Origin: JABDKH01 sp963768565
GTDB taxonomy: Bacteria; Bacteroidota; Rhodothermia; Rhodothermales; JABDKH01
Direction of reading: 5' to 3'
Length of the DNA: 64,000 nt
Assembly (NCBI GenBank): GCA_963768565.1
Contig: CAVYIO010000023.1
Coordinates: 83,479 to 147,478 of the forward strand
Shown in pieces: positions 56,000 to 64,000 of the stretch (position 1 is the stretch's first letter; every line of letters begins with the position of its first letter). The notes beneath the pieces were generated by a model. The model was not told where the DNA came from. It ran no database searches and saw only the letters and a list, made by a program, of their open reading frames with translations. The translations under genes and the position numbers were made by a program.

Positions 56000-58207
56000 T
56001 CAGGCATTGCGCTCGGTATTAACAACACGCGCAAAACCCTCGAGATCAAACTGCTCTTGCCAGTCCTCCAGGTCAACGCCTAACCTGCTGCACCAGTTAG
56101 GGTACTCATCAATCGTGCCCGGCACGTTCACCTGACGTGTCTCAAGCAACAGGTCTTCCAGCTGAACCATCAGCAGCATTGACTGTGATCGAGCCAGGTA
56201 GCGTTGTATCGACAGGGCCAGTTCGCTGCTCAAATCTTTACCCGCGCTGGTCTCATCTATCGCTTCGCTGGCGATCAGGTTTTCCTGCGCCAACGCAGTC
56301 AGAATTTCGAGGCGATCCTGTTGGCGAATCTGCCGCTGTTGTTCCCTGAACTCGTCTGAGGGATATAAATCGAGTTGTTCACGCAGGTCCAGATCGGCTC
56401 CCAGCCAGAAGCCTCGCAGCGTTGGCAGGTCGTGTGATCCAGCGGTGCAAAGCGAGTAACGGGGGTATTCTCCTGGCGGTCTGATGGTTCCATGGTGCCA
56501 GTCTTTTTCGAAATTAAGAATGCGAAAAGACAACATCTTATGAGTATAGAGGGCGTGGCGAACCTCGTCCGGGACGGTGCCGAGGTCTTCACCAATAACC
56601 AGGCACTGATGACGCTGGCTTTCGAGCGCGAGAATGGCCAGCAGGTCCTCAAAGGGATAAGAGACATAAGTACCCTCTACGGGCGAGCAGTTCGGCGGTA
56701 CCCAGAACAGTCGCATCAAGCCCATGATGTGGTCGATCCGAAGCGCACCCGCATGCCGCATGTTGGCTTGCAGCGTCTTTATGAATGGTCGATAAGCTCG
56801 ATCATGAAGTGCCTGAGGCTTTAACGGGGGTAATGCCCAGTCCTGCCCGTTCGCATTAAAATCGTCGGGCGGCGCACCGATGCCTATGCTCAGTGCATAG
56901 TCTGCCTGTTCAGCCCAACACTGTGCTGAAGATCTGGCATCGCCAACCGCGAGATCGCGATAGATGCCAATGCACATACCGTGTCTTTTGCAGTTCTCGT
57001 GGTTTGCGGATAGCTGCAGCTCGGCATTCCACTGTAGGTACTGGTGAAACTCGATTTCATCAGCATGCTCGTCAGCCCATCTTGTGACCGTCTCCGATTC
57101 GGGATCTCTAAAGGCTGCAGGCCATTTCTGCCATTGATCGATATCGGCATCCTGTCGATGAAAAGAAGCCTGCAACGCTTCGAACAGGGCGAATTTAAAT
57201 AAATCCTCGCCGCCGTCCTGCTGGAACTGGCGAAACGCCTTGATCCTTGTTGAATCGGTATCGTGATGCTGTTGCTTGAACACCTCATAGAGTGATCCCA
57301 GAACCTGTAACTTGAGGCTCCAGACCTCAGGGTAATCGATCAACTCGAGTTCTCGCAGCGCCTGCAGGTGGTCCTGGAATTCCCGTTTCTTTACCCGCTG
57401 CTTTATTTCAGCATCCTGTATAAATTCATCGATCGCCTCGACATCGAGGTAAACGGGATTGAGAAAGTCACGACTTGAGGGGCTGTAAGGGCTTGCGTTT
57501 TCCGGCAAATGTGAAAACAACGCGTGCAGTGGATTCAAGCCAAGCATACTGATTCCCAGTGGAGCAAGCATCTCGATCACTGAATGCAGGTCGGTAAAAT
57601 CACCGATACCCCAGTTACGCTTCGAACGCAGCGCAAACAGTTGCAGGCTAATGCCCCAGATTTTTCTGCCATTGACGAGTTCGGGCGGTTGATAGCAGGT
57701 TTCGGGTGCGACGATAAGGGTGGTCTGAGACTCGGCACCGGCACCCGCTTTAATCACCAGGTGGTGATAACCGATTTCGGTGAGACCTGGCAGCGTAACC
57801 TCGAATCGCATCATCCGGGTTCCATCAACGTCTGCTTCATCGACCGCATCCAGTGCATTTATCTTCCATTCGCCGTGCTGGTGTCCACCGGTTTCTTCGG
57901 TTAGCTCCCAGATTACCGCGTTGTCGATCTGGATTTCGCTAAGAACCAACGCCAGGCGTAACGGCAAATCAGTTTGTCGACACACCACCACTTTCGGCAC
58001 AAGCTGTCGCCATTTCCGGGATTCGAATTGCTGAAGGTTGTACCGAATATCGTCGTCGCTGTTGACCGGTAACCACAAGGCCGCGAGCAGCGATCGTTTC
58101 ACGTCGACGCCGGGCTCATGTCGCTGACCGCGGATATCGTGGTAATCAAGCGCGACACCGCAGCTGGCGCATAGCGCATCGAGCCTTTCGTGGTCGGTTA
58201 TCGGCAT
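56000..58207 (-). CDS. malQ: 4-alpha-glucanotransferase (amylomaltase)
   Basis: A GH77 enzyme that transfers alpha-1,4-glucan segments and recycles maltodextrins from glycogen. The N-terminal long extension is of the E. coli MalQ type. Motifs: GIGDFTDLHSVIEML, ALRIDHIMGLMRLFWVP (nucleophile Asp region), CLVIGEDLGTVPDEVRHAL (acid/base Glu) and CTAGSHDLPTLRGFW. 735 residues, intact. It lies 63 bases downstream of glgX, last in the glycogen cluster. Confidence 0.93.
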   Translation of the reverse strand: MPITDHERLDALCASCGVALDYHDIRGQRHEPGVDVKRSLLAALWLPVNSDDDIRYNLQQFESRKWRQLVPKVVVCRQTDLPLRLALVLSEIQIDNAVIWELTEETGGHQHGEWKINALDAVDEADVDGTRMMRFEVTLPGLTEIGYHHLVIKAGAGAESQTTLIVAPETCYQPPELVNGRKIWGISLQLFALRSKRNWGIGDFTDLHSVIEMLAPLGISMLGLNPLHALFSHLPENASPYSPSSRDFLNPVYLDVEAIDEFIQDAEIKQRVKKREFQDHLQALRELELIDYPEVWSLKLQVLGSLYEVFKQQHHDTDSTRIKAFRQFQQDGGEDLFKFALFEALQASFHRQDADIDQWQKWPAAFRDPESETVTRWADEHADEIEFHQYLQWNAELQLSANHENCKRHGMCIGIYRDLAVGDARSSAQCWAEQADYALSIGIGAPPDDFNANGQDWALPPLKPQALHDRAYRPFIKTLQANMRHAGALRIDHIMGLMRLFWVPPNCSPVEGTYVSYPFEDLLAILALESQRHQCLVIGEDLGTVPDEVRHALYTHKMLSFRILNFEKDWHHGTIRPPGEYPRYSLCTAGSHDLPTLRGFWLGADLDLREQLDLYPSDEFREQQRQIRQQDRLEILTALAQENLIASEAIDETSAGKDLSSELALSIQRYLARSQSMLLMVQLEDLLLETRQVNVPGTIDEYPNWCSRLGVDLEDWQEQFDLEGFARVVNTERNA

Positions 58208-58270
58208 GGAAATCTATTCTTTTTCAACACAGGTGGCTCATTGGAGTATGCGATTCATGCAGGTTAGACC

Positions 58271-60367
58271 TTATACCAGCAGCTCAAACACTTGCAGCGA
58301 ACGCGGCTCAATCTCGACGGAAGTGTTGCCGTTGATTGAAGGCTCAATACTCGCAGTCGTCAGGATGCACTGCCAGTGAAACTCGGTCTGCGGCAGCACA
58401 AAGTTCACCGGTGTTGCATCAGCATGGAAAACGATAAGTAGCGCTGACTCTTTTTCACCATCGAAGCGCGGATCCCTGGCGGGCATCGCCTCAACCGCCA
58501 ACAGCATGGCGAGAAAGTTGCTGCCGTGATCATGCCAATCGGCGTCATTCATCGGCTCGCCGTCAGCACCGAGCCATTGAATATCGGCAAAGCCACTCGG
58601 TTCAAACTGTTCTTCGCCGTGCACAAACCGATCTCGATGCAACAGCAGGTATTCGGTTCTAATCCGTATCAGGGATTTTACAAAATCGAGCATTCCTGCT
58701 TCTCGATCAAGCACAGACCAGTCCAGCCAGGTAATGTCGTTGTCCTGGCAATAAGCATTGTTATTGCCCAGCTGACTGCGTCCGAGTTCGTCCCCGGCGA
58801 GTAGCATCGGGGTTCCCTGCGCAAGAATAAGGGTTGCCAGGAAGTTGCGCCGCTGGCGCAGGCGCAACTGGTTAATTTCCGCATCATCGCTCGTGCCTTC
58901 GACACCATAGTTGCTGCTAAAGTTGGCGCTATGGCCGTCCTTGTTGTTCTCGCCGTTGGCTTCGTTATGGCGCTCGTTGTAACTGACCAGGTCGGTAAGC
59001 GTGAAACCGTCGTGGCTGGTGACCAGGTTAATACTGGCCGAGGGACGTCGGCCGTTATGTTCGAACAGATCACTCGAGCCATGCAGGCTGCGCGCCAGTT
59101 CAGGTAACACCCCGGGATCACCGCGCCAGTAACGACGCACGCTATCGCGAAAGCGATCGTTCCATTCTGCCCAACCGGGTGGGAAAGCACCCAGCTGATA
59201 GCCCCCTGGCCCGATATCCCAGGGTTCGGCGATGAGCTTCACCTGCGAGAGCTCAGGATCTTCACGTATTGCCTCAAAAAAAGCGCTATTGCTATCGAAA
59301 CCGTCTGCTTCCCGACCGAGGCTTACAGCAAGGTCGAAGCGAAAGCCATCAACATGCATTTCGGTCACCCAGTATCGAAGGCTATCGATGACCATTTGCA
59401 AAACCTGCGGGTGGTTCAGATTGAGGGTATTGCCACAACCGCTGTCGTTAATATAGACGCGCTTATCCTTGGTAGACAGTCGGTAGTAACTGGCATTATC
59501 GATACCGCGAAAACAAAGTGTCGGCCCTGACTGGTCACCCTCGGCGGTATGGTTGTAGACGACATCGAGGATGACTTCGATATCGGCCTGGTGCAAACGT
59601 CGAACCATGGCTTTGAATTCGTTGCGATCACCACTTGAAAGGTAGCGTGGTTCAACGGCGAAGAAGCCGATGCTGTTGTAGCCCCAGTAATTGACAAGGT
59701 CTTTTTTAACGAGGAAGTGATCATCCACAAACGCATGGATCGGCATCAGCTCCAGCGTGGTTACACCAAGCGACTTGAGGTAGGAAATCACACTATCCGA
59801 TGCCAACCCGGCAAAACTACCGCGCTGTTTCTCGTCTACTTCAGGGTTCAGCATGGTAAAGCCACGCACGTGAGCTTCGTAAATGATCGTGCACGGCCAG
59901 GGTACCCGTGGCGGTTGATCGTTGCCCCAGTCGAAAGCCTCGTCGACAACCACGGCCCTCGGGACATACCCCGCACTGTCGCTGCTATTAATACTCAGGT
60001 CCTGGTCGGGGTCATCAAAATCAAAGCCATAGACGGCATCGTCCCAACTCAATTGACCGCGGATATCTTTGGCATAAGGATCCAGCAGTAATTTGGCTGG
60101 ATTGAAGCGGTGGCCCTGCTGCGGTTCATATGGCCCATGCACGCGGTAGCCGTAATTGGTACCCGGCCCGCAACCCGGCAGGTACGCATGCCAGACCTGG
60201 TCGGTGACTTCGAGCTCGAAACGCTCGGACTCGCGCCCGGTTTTTGCATCAAACAGGCACAGCTCGACCCGGGTTGCATGCGCCGAGAACAGCGCAAAAT
60301 TTACCCCGTGGCCGTCCCAGTTAGCTCCGAGCGGCCGTGGTGTTCCGCGCAGCTGCTCGTGGCTCAT
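58271..60367 (-). CDS. glgX: Glycogen debranching enzyme GlgX
   Basis: A GH13 isoamylase-type enzyme that removes short alpha-1,6 branches left by phosphorylase. The N-terminal CBM48 (RPLGANWDGHGVNFALFSAH) is followed by YEAHVRGFTMLNP, DVVYNHTAEGDQSGPTL, VDGFRFDLAVSLGRE (nucleophile Asp), KLIAEPWDIGPGGYQLGAFP (acid/base Glu) and LVTSHDGFTLTDL. 698 residues, intact. Start and glgP stop overlap by 4 bases (ATGA). Confidence 0.95.
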   Translation of the reverse strand: MSHEQLRGTPRPLGANWDGHGVNFALFSAHATRVELCLFDAKTGRESERFELEVTDQVWHAYLPGCGPGTNYGYRVHGPYEPQQGHRFNPAKLLLDPYAKDIRGQLSWDDAVYGFDFDDPDQDLSINSSDSAGYVPRAVVVDEAFDWGNDQPPRVPWPCTIIYEAHVRGFTMLNPEVDEKQRGSFAGLASDSVISYLKSLGVTTLELMPIHAFVDDHFLVKKDLVNYWGYNSIGFFAVEPRYLSSGDRNEFKAMVRRLHQADIEVILDVVYNHTAEGDQSGPTLCFRGIDNASYYRLSTKDKRVYINDSGCGNTLNLNHPQVLQMVIDSLRYWVTEMHVDGFRFDLAVSLGREADGFDSNSAFFEAIREDPELSQVKLIAEPWDIGPGGYQLGAFPPGWAEWNDRFRDSVRRYWRGDPGVLPELARSLHGSSDLFEHNGRRPSASINLVTSHDGFTLTDLVSYNERHNEANGENNKDGHSANFSSNYGVEGTSDDAEINQLRLRQRRNFLATLILAQGTPMLLAGDELGRSQLGNNNAYCQDNDITWLDWSVLDREAGMLDFVKSLIRIRTEYLLLHRDRFVHGEEQFEPSGFADIQWLGADGEPMNDADWHDHGSNFLAMLLAVEAMPARDPRFDGEKESALLIVFHADATPVNFVLPQTEFHWQCILTTASIEPSINGNTSVEIEPRSLQVFELLV

Positions 60368-62865
60368 GGTAGTTGAATTTTTTCCGTGACCGTTGCGACC
60401 GGCTGCAACCGCCAGATGTCATCGTTGTATTCGCGAATAGTTCGATCGGAAGAGAAGCGCCCGCTGGCCGCGGTATTGTAAATGCTCATCTGCGTCCAGC
60501 GCTCCCGGTCCTGGAAAGTACTTGCCGCAAGTCGCTGTGCGGCCACGAAGCTGGCAAAGTCCGCCGCCGTCATCCACGCATCCTGCGGGCTCAATATGCC
60601 TTCGATGATCGGGTCGAAAATGCCGGGCTCCGACAGGCTGAACTGGTTGCTCTGCATCACTTCCATGACCTCGCGCAGGTCGTCGTCGGCGGCAACTATC
60701 GCACCCGGGTCGTATTGCGGACGCGCTTGCGCGACTTCTTCCGCACTCATCCCGCAGAGGAAAAAATTCTCCGCACCGACGGCTTCGCGGATCTCGATAT
60801 TGGCCCCGTCGAGGGTGCCGATCGTGAGCGCGCCATTAATCATGAATTTCATGTTGCCGGTGCCGGAAGCTTCTTTACCCGCGGTCGAGATCTGCTCGGA
60901 GAGATCGCAACCCGGACAGATGATCTCCATGGTACTGACATTGTAGTTGGGCAGAAAAACCAGGCGTAACAGGTCCTGGGTTCTGGGGTCTGTGTTAATG
61001 ACATGAGCGACGTTATTAATCAGCTTGATAATCAGTTTGGCCATGAAGTAACCGGGCGCGGCCTTGCCGCCGATCAGCACGCAGCGCGGCGTCCAGTCGG
61101 CCGTGTCGCCGCGGTGAATCCTTTGCAATAAATGAATGACATGCAAAACGTTGAGCAGCTGGCGCTTGTATTCGTGCATGCGCTTAACCTGCACGTCAAA
61201 TATGGCGTCGGGGTAAAGATCGACATCACAAGCCTGTTTCACCAGCGCGACCACCTTTGACTTGTTGGCCTGCTTAACCGCTCGCCAGGACTCTCGGAAC
61301 GCGGCGTCCTGCGCCAGCGGAACCAGCTTTTCGAGCTGATCAAGGTCGGTAACCCAGCCATTGCCGATGTTGTCGGTTATCAGCTGCGACAGCCCGGGAT
61401 TGCAGGCCTTGAGCCAGCGTCGCTGCGTGACGCCGTTGGTCTTGTTGTTAAGACGGGTTGGCCAGAGTTGATGAAAATCGCGAAACAGTCCCTGCTTCAA
61501 CAACTTCGAATGGAGCTCGGCGACGCCATTCACCGAGTAACTGCCGACGATGGCGAGATGTGCCATGCGCACCATGGGCTCGGGTCCTTCCTCGATGATC
61601 GCCATGCGCTCGCGTCGTTTCACGTCGTTCGGCCAGCGTTCAGCAACTTCGGCGACAAATCGACTGTTAATCTCACGCACGATGTCCATCACCCGCGGCA
61701 CCAGTTGCTCGAGCAGGCCAACCGGCCAACGCTCGAGCGCCTCCGGCAGCAGGGTATGGTTGGTATAGGCCATGCAGCTGGTGGTAATTTTCCATGCCGC
61801 GCCCCATTTGAGACCATGCACATCGATTAGCAGGCGCATTAACTCGGCCACGGCGATGCTCGGGTGGGTATCGTTTAACTGGAAGCAGTGCTTTTCAGCG
61901 AAATGGGTAAAGTCTTCCCCGTGGCGACTAACCCACTGTCGAAATATATCCTTGAGGCTGGCCGAAGCGAGAAAATACTGTTGCCGCAGACGCAGTTCCT
62001 TGCCGTTCTCGCTGGCATCGTTGGGATATAAAACCATGGTGATGTTTTCCGCGGCGGTTCTACCGGCTACCGCCTCGGTGTAGCTACCGGCGTTGAATTC
62101 TTCGAGGTCGAATTCGTTGGTGGCGATAGCCGACCACAGCCTCAGGGTATTGACCGTGCCGTTCTGGTAGCCGGGCACTGGAATATCGAAAGGGATCGCC
62201 AGCACGTCGTAGGTATCCACCCAGCGCGCGTGACTGCGCCCGTCATCGTCGAGATAGTGTTCGACGCGCCCGCCAAAATGAACCGCCTGTTCATACTCGG
62301 CGCGTTCGATTTCCCAGGGATGACCGCCGCGCAGCCAGGGATCGGGTTCCTCGACCTGGTGACCTGCCGCAATTTTCTGGCGAAACATGCCGTACTGGTA
62401 GCGAATGCCGTAGCCGATCACCGGCAAACCCAGCGTCGCGCAGCTGTCGAGAAAGCAGGCGGCAAGCCTTCCGAGGCCACCGTTACCGAGCCCGGCATCG
62501 TGCTCCTGCTCGACCAGCTCTTCCTCGTCGAGTCCTAGCTGGTTCAGTGCCGCGGTCAGCTCATCGCCAATATCGAGGTTCAGGGATGCGTTGCGCAGGC
62601 TTCGACCGAGCAGGTATTCCATCGACAGGTAACAGACCCGACGGCTATCCTGGTTTTCATAACTATGGCGGGTATTGTTTATGCCGTCCATAAGGCGGTC
62701 GCGCAGCGTCATTGCCAGCGCAACGTACTCGTAATGCGGTGAGCTCTGGTAATGGCTGCGCCCCAGGGTGTGATTGAAGTAACGCCGAAAGTCGTGCACC
62801 AGACTTTCGCTATCGCGACCCGGTGGCGCCAGCGCGGCGATTTCTTTTTTGTTACGTATTTTCAT
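60364..62865 (-). CDS. glgP: Glycogen/maltodextrin phosphorylase
   Basis: A GT35 PLP enzyme giving glucose-1-phosphate from alpha-glucan. 833 residues, intact: LGNGGLGRLAACFLDSCATL, the region KRMHEYKRQLLNVLHV, and the PLP lysine in EASGTGNMKFMINGALTIGT, followed by LDGANIEI. It overlaps glgX and follows the glgB region, so glgB-glgP-glgX-malQ read as one minus-strand cluster. Confidence 0.95.
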   Translation of the reverse strand: MKIRNKKEIAALAPPGRDSESLVHDFRRYFNHTLGRSHYQSSPHYEYVALAMTLRDRLMDGINNTRHSYENQDSRRVCYLSMEYLLGRSLRNASLNLDIGDELTAALNQLGLDEEELVEQEHDAGLGNGGLGRLAACFLDSCATLGLPVIGYGIRYQYGMFRQKIAAGHQVEEPDPWLRGGHPWEIERAEYEQAVHFGGRVEHYLDDDGRSHARWVDTYDVLAIPFDIPVPGYQNGTVNTLRLWSAIATNEFDLEEFNAGSYTEAVAGRTAAENITMVLYPNDASENGKELRLRQQYFLASASLKDIFRQWVSRHGEDFTHFAEKHCFQLNDTHPSIAVAELMRLLIDVHGLKWGAAWKITTSCMAYTNHTLLPEALERWPVGLLEQLVPRVMDIVREINSRFVAEVAERWPNDVKRRERMAIIEEGPEPMVRMAHLAIVGSYSVNGVAELHSKLLKQGLFRDFHQLWPTRLNNKTNGVTQRRWLKACNPGLSQLITDNIGNGWVTDLDQLEKLVPLAQDAAFRESWRAVKQANKSKVVALVKQACDVDLYPDAIFDVQVKRMHEYKRQLLNVLHVIHLLQRIHRGDTADWTPRCVLIGGKAAPGYFMAKLIIKLINNVAHVINTDPRTQDLLRLVFLPNYNVSTMEIICPGCDLSEQISTAGKEASGTGNMKFMINGALTIGTLDGANIEIREAVGAENFFLCGMSAEEVAQARPQYDPGAIVAADDDLREVMEVMQSNQFSLSEPGIFDPIIEGILSPQDAWMTAADFASFVAAQRLAASTFQDRERWTQMSIYNTAASGRFSSDRTIREYNDDIWRLQPVATVTEKIQLP

Positions 62866-62893
62866 GTTGCAATCGGTCAGTTCTCGTTATCGG

Positions 62894-64000
62894 TCATTCG
62901 AATGACAGGATTAAAGTCGCTAGTGGCGGCAAGGTCAAATTCAACGAGTGGGCGCGCCCGTGGGCGGCGATTTCCTCGGCATGGACTTGCCCGAGGTTGC
63001 CGACACCGCTGCCGCCGTAAACGCTGGCATCGCTGTTGATTTTTTCCCGATAGCAGCCCGCCATAGGTACACCGATACGATAATCGCGACGTATCACCGG
63101 CGTCATGTTACATACCGTAATCACCATTTCGCCCGGATCTGAGCCGCGGCGTATGAAGGAAATCACGCCCTGCTCGTTATCGCTGCAGTCGATCCATTCG
63201 AAGCCCTCGGCACTGAAGTCGACCTGGTACAGCGCTGCCGGTCGTTGCGGTAGAGATGATTCAGGTCCGCACCAGCCGCTGCACGCCGCGTGCGCGGCTG
63301 GTCGAGCAGGTGCCAGTCGAGCGCACTGTCGTGGTTCCATTCGCGCCCTGCGCGAATTCGCCGCCCATGAACAGCAGTTTCTTGCCGGGATGCGCATACA
63401 TGAAGCGTAGTAGAGCCGCAGGTTGGCAAACTGTCTGCCACTCGTCGCCGGGCATGCGCTCGATCATCGAGCCCTTGCCGTGCACGACCTCGTCGTGCGA
63501 CAGCGGCAGGACGAAGTTCTCGCTGAACGCGTAGAGCAGTCCGAACGTCAGCTCGTCGTGATGATAGCGCCGGTGCACCGGGTCTTCGCTCGATGTAGCC
63601 CAGGGTGTCGTGCATCCAGCCCATGTTCCACTTGTAGCTGAAGCCGAGGCCGCCGGGGTAAATCGGCGTGCGACACGCCCGGCCAGGCGGTCGACTCCTC
63701 GGCGATGGTGACCGCGCCGGCGGCGTGCACCTGGCTCGTTCAGGCGGCGCAGGAAGTCGATCGCCTCGAGGTTTTCATTGCCGCCGTACTTGATTCGGGA
63801 TCCACTCGCCGGCCTCGCGCGAGTAGTCGAGATACAGCATCGAAGCGACCGCGTCGACGCGCAGCGCGTCGATATGAAACTCCTCGATCCAGAACAGCGC
63901 GTTCGCGATCAGGTAATTGACGACTTCGGGGCGGCCGAAATTAAAGATCAGCGTACCCCAGTCGGGATGCTCGCCCTGGCGCGGGTCGGCGTGCTCGTAG
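62894..64000 (-). CDS. glgB: 1,4-alpha-glucan branching enzyme, partial, frameshifted
   Basis: The C-terminal half of GlgB reads in several frames up to the window end. The end frame has ALYQVDFSAEGFEWIDCSD and VFNMT-like VITVCNMTPVIRRDYRIGVP. Upstream in another frame are NFVLPLSHDEVVHGKGSMIE, MPGDEWQTV and MYAHPGKKLLFMGGEFAQ, the GH13_9 branching-enzyme signatures. Frames change near 63,260 and 63,590 and several times beyond. Errors are dense here, as is common at contig ends. The N-terminus is outside the window. Confidence 0.82.

Noticed and set aside
1..64000. CRISPR arrays, insertion sequences, integrases or prophage genes
   Set aside because: I found no regularly spaced repeats, transposase motifs or phage structural genes in either part.

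Overview
The window reads as two unrelated genomes joined near base 41,821. Bases 1 to about 41,820 look like a member of the Bacteroidota/Rhodothermota. The markers are a DUF2480 protein, a class III glutamine synthetase, a DUF362 protein with a type IX secretion (T9SS) sorting domain, a large zinc metalloprotease lipoprotein, CcmF and SCO-type cytochrome assembly genes, and many small lipoproteins. From 41,822 to the end the genes are gammaproteobacterial in type: HexR, Zwf, Edd, Eda and Pgl of the Entner-Doudoroff (ED) pathway, glucokinase, GH16 and GH17 beta-1,3-glucanases, and a MalQ-GlgX-GlgP-GlgB glycogen cluster. Intergenic DNA there is clearly more AT-rich. The join falls inside two open genes, a glutamine synthetase on + and a GH16 glucanase on -. 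Both stop mid-domain at the same base, so a metagenomic assembly chimera is the simplest explanation.

Layout of the first part: tig-clpP (protein quality control) and tRNA-Glu; a FecA-like TonB receptor behind a 23-bp dyad; a cysteine desulfurase-DUF2480-SDR run; recG and ccmF; a block of lipoproteins, a broken metalloprotease and an amidohydrolase (12.7-20 kb); a six-gene glycan operon on - (20.3-27.2 kb) that fits the diacetyl-bacillosamine (PglF/E/D/C) route plus a GT4 and a heparinase-like gene; small genes with an EEP-family nuclease (27.5-29 kb); a Tat plus T9SS DUF362 protein; a phosphoribosyltransferase and membrane protein divergent from queD; OmpA and a large beta-barrel; a copper chaperone and two SCO proteins; tRNA-Ile2; and an Lrp regulator followed by class III glutamine synthetase.

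Layout of the second part: a beta-1,3-glucan (laminarin-type) catabolic island. GH16 (truncated) and a GntR/LacI-type regulator are divergent across a TGCTATATAGCA palindrome. A minus-strand run zwf-hexR-glk-GH17-GH17 faces edd-eda-pgl across a HexR-like box. A third, lipoprotein GH17 and a small lipoprotein lie downstream of a second copy of the same palindrome. The inferred flow is glucan to glucose (GH16/GH17), glucose-6-phosphate (Glk), 6-phosphogluconate (Zwf, Pgl), then pyruvate and glyceraldehyde-3-phosphate (Edd, Eda). The glycogen cluster follows.

Single-base frameshifts occur throughout both parts and are concentrated in edd, glgB, the heparinase-like gene and the outer-membrane barrel. 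Flanking frames keep conserved motifs, so most are probably uncorrected sequencing errors rather than true pseudogenes. Two short relics, of a thioredoxin reductase C-terminus and an NmrA-type oxidoreductase C-terminus, look like genuine gene remains.
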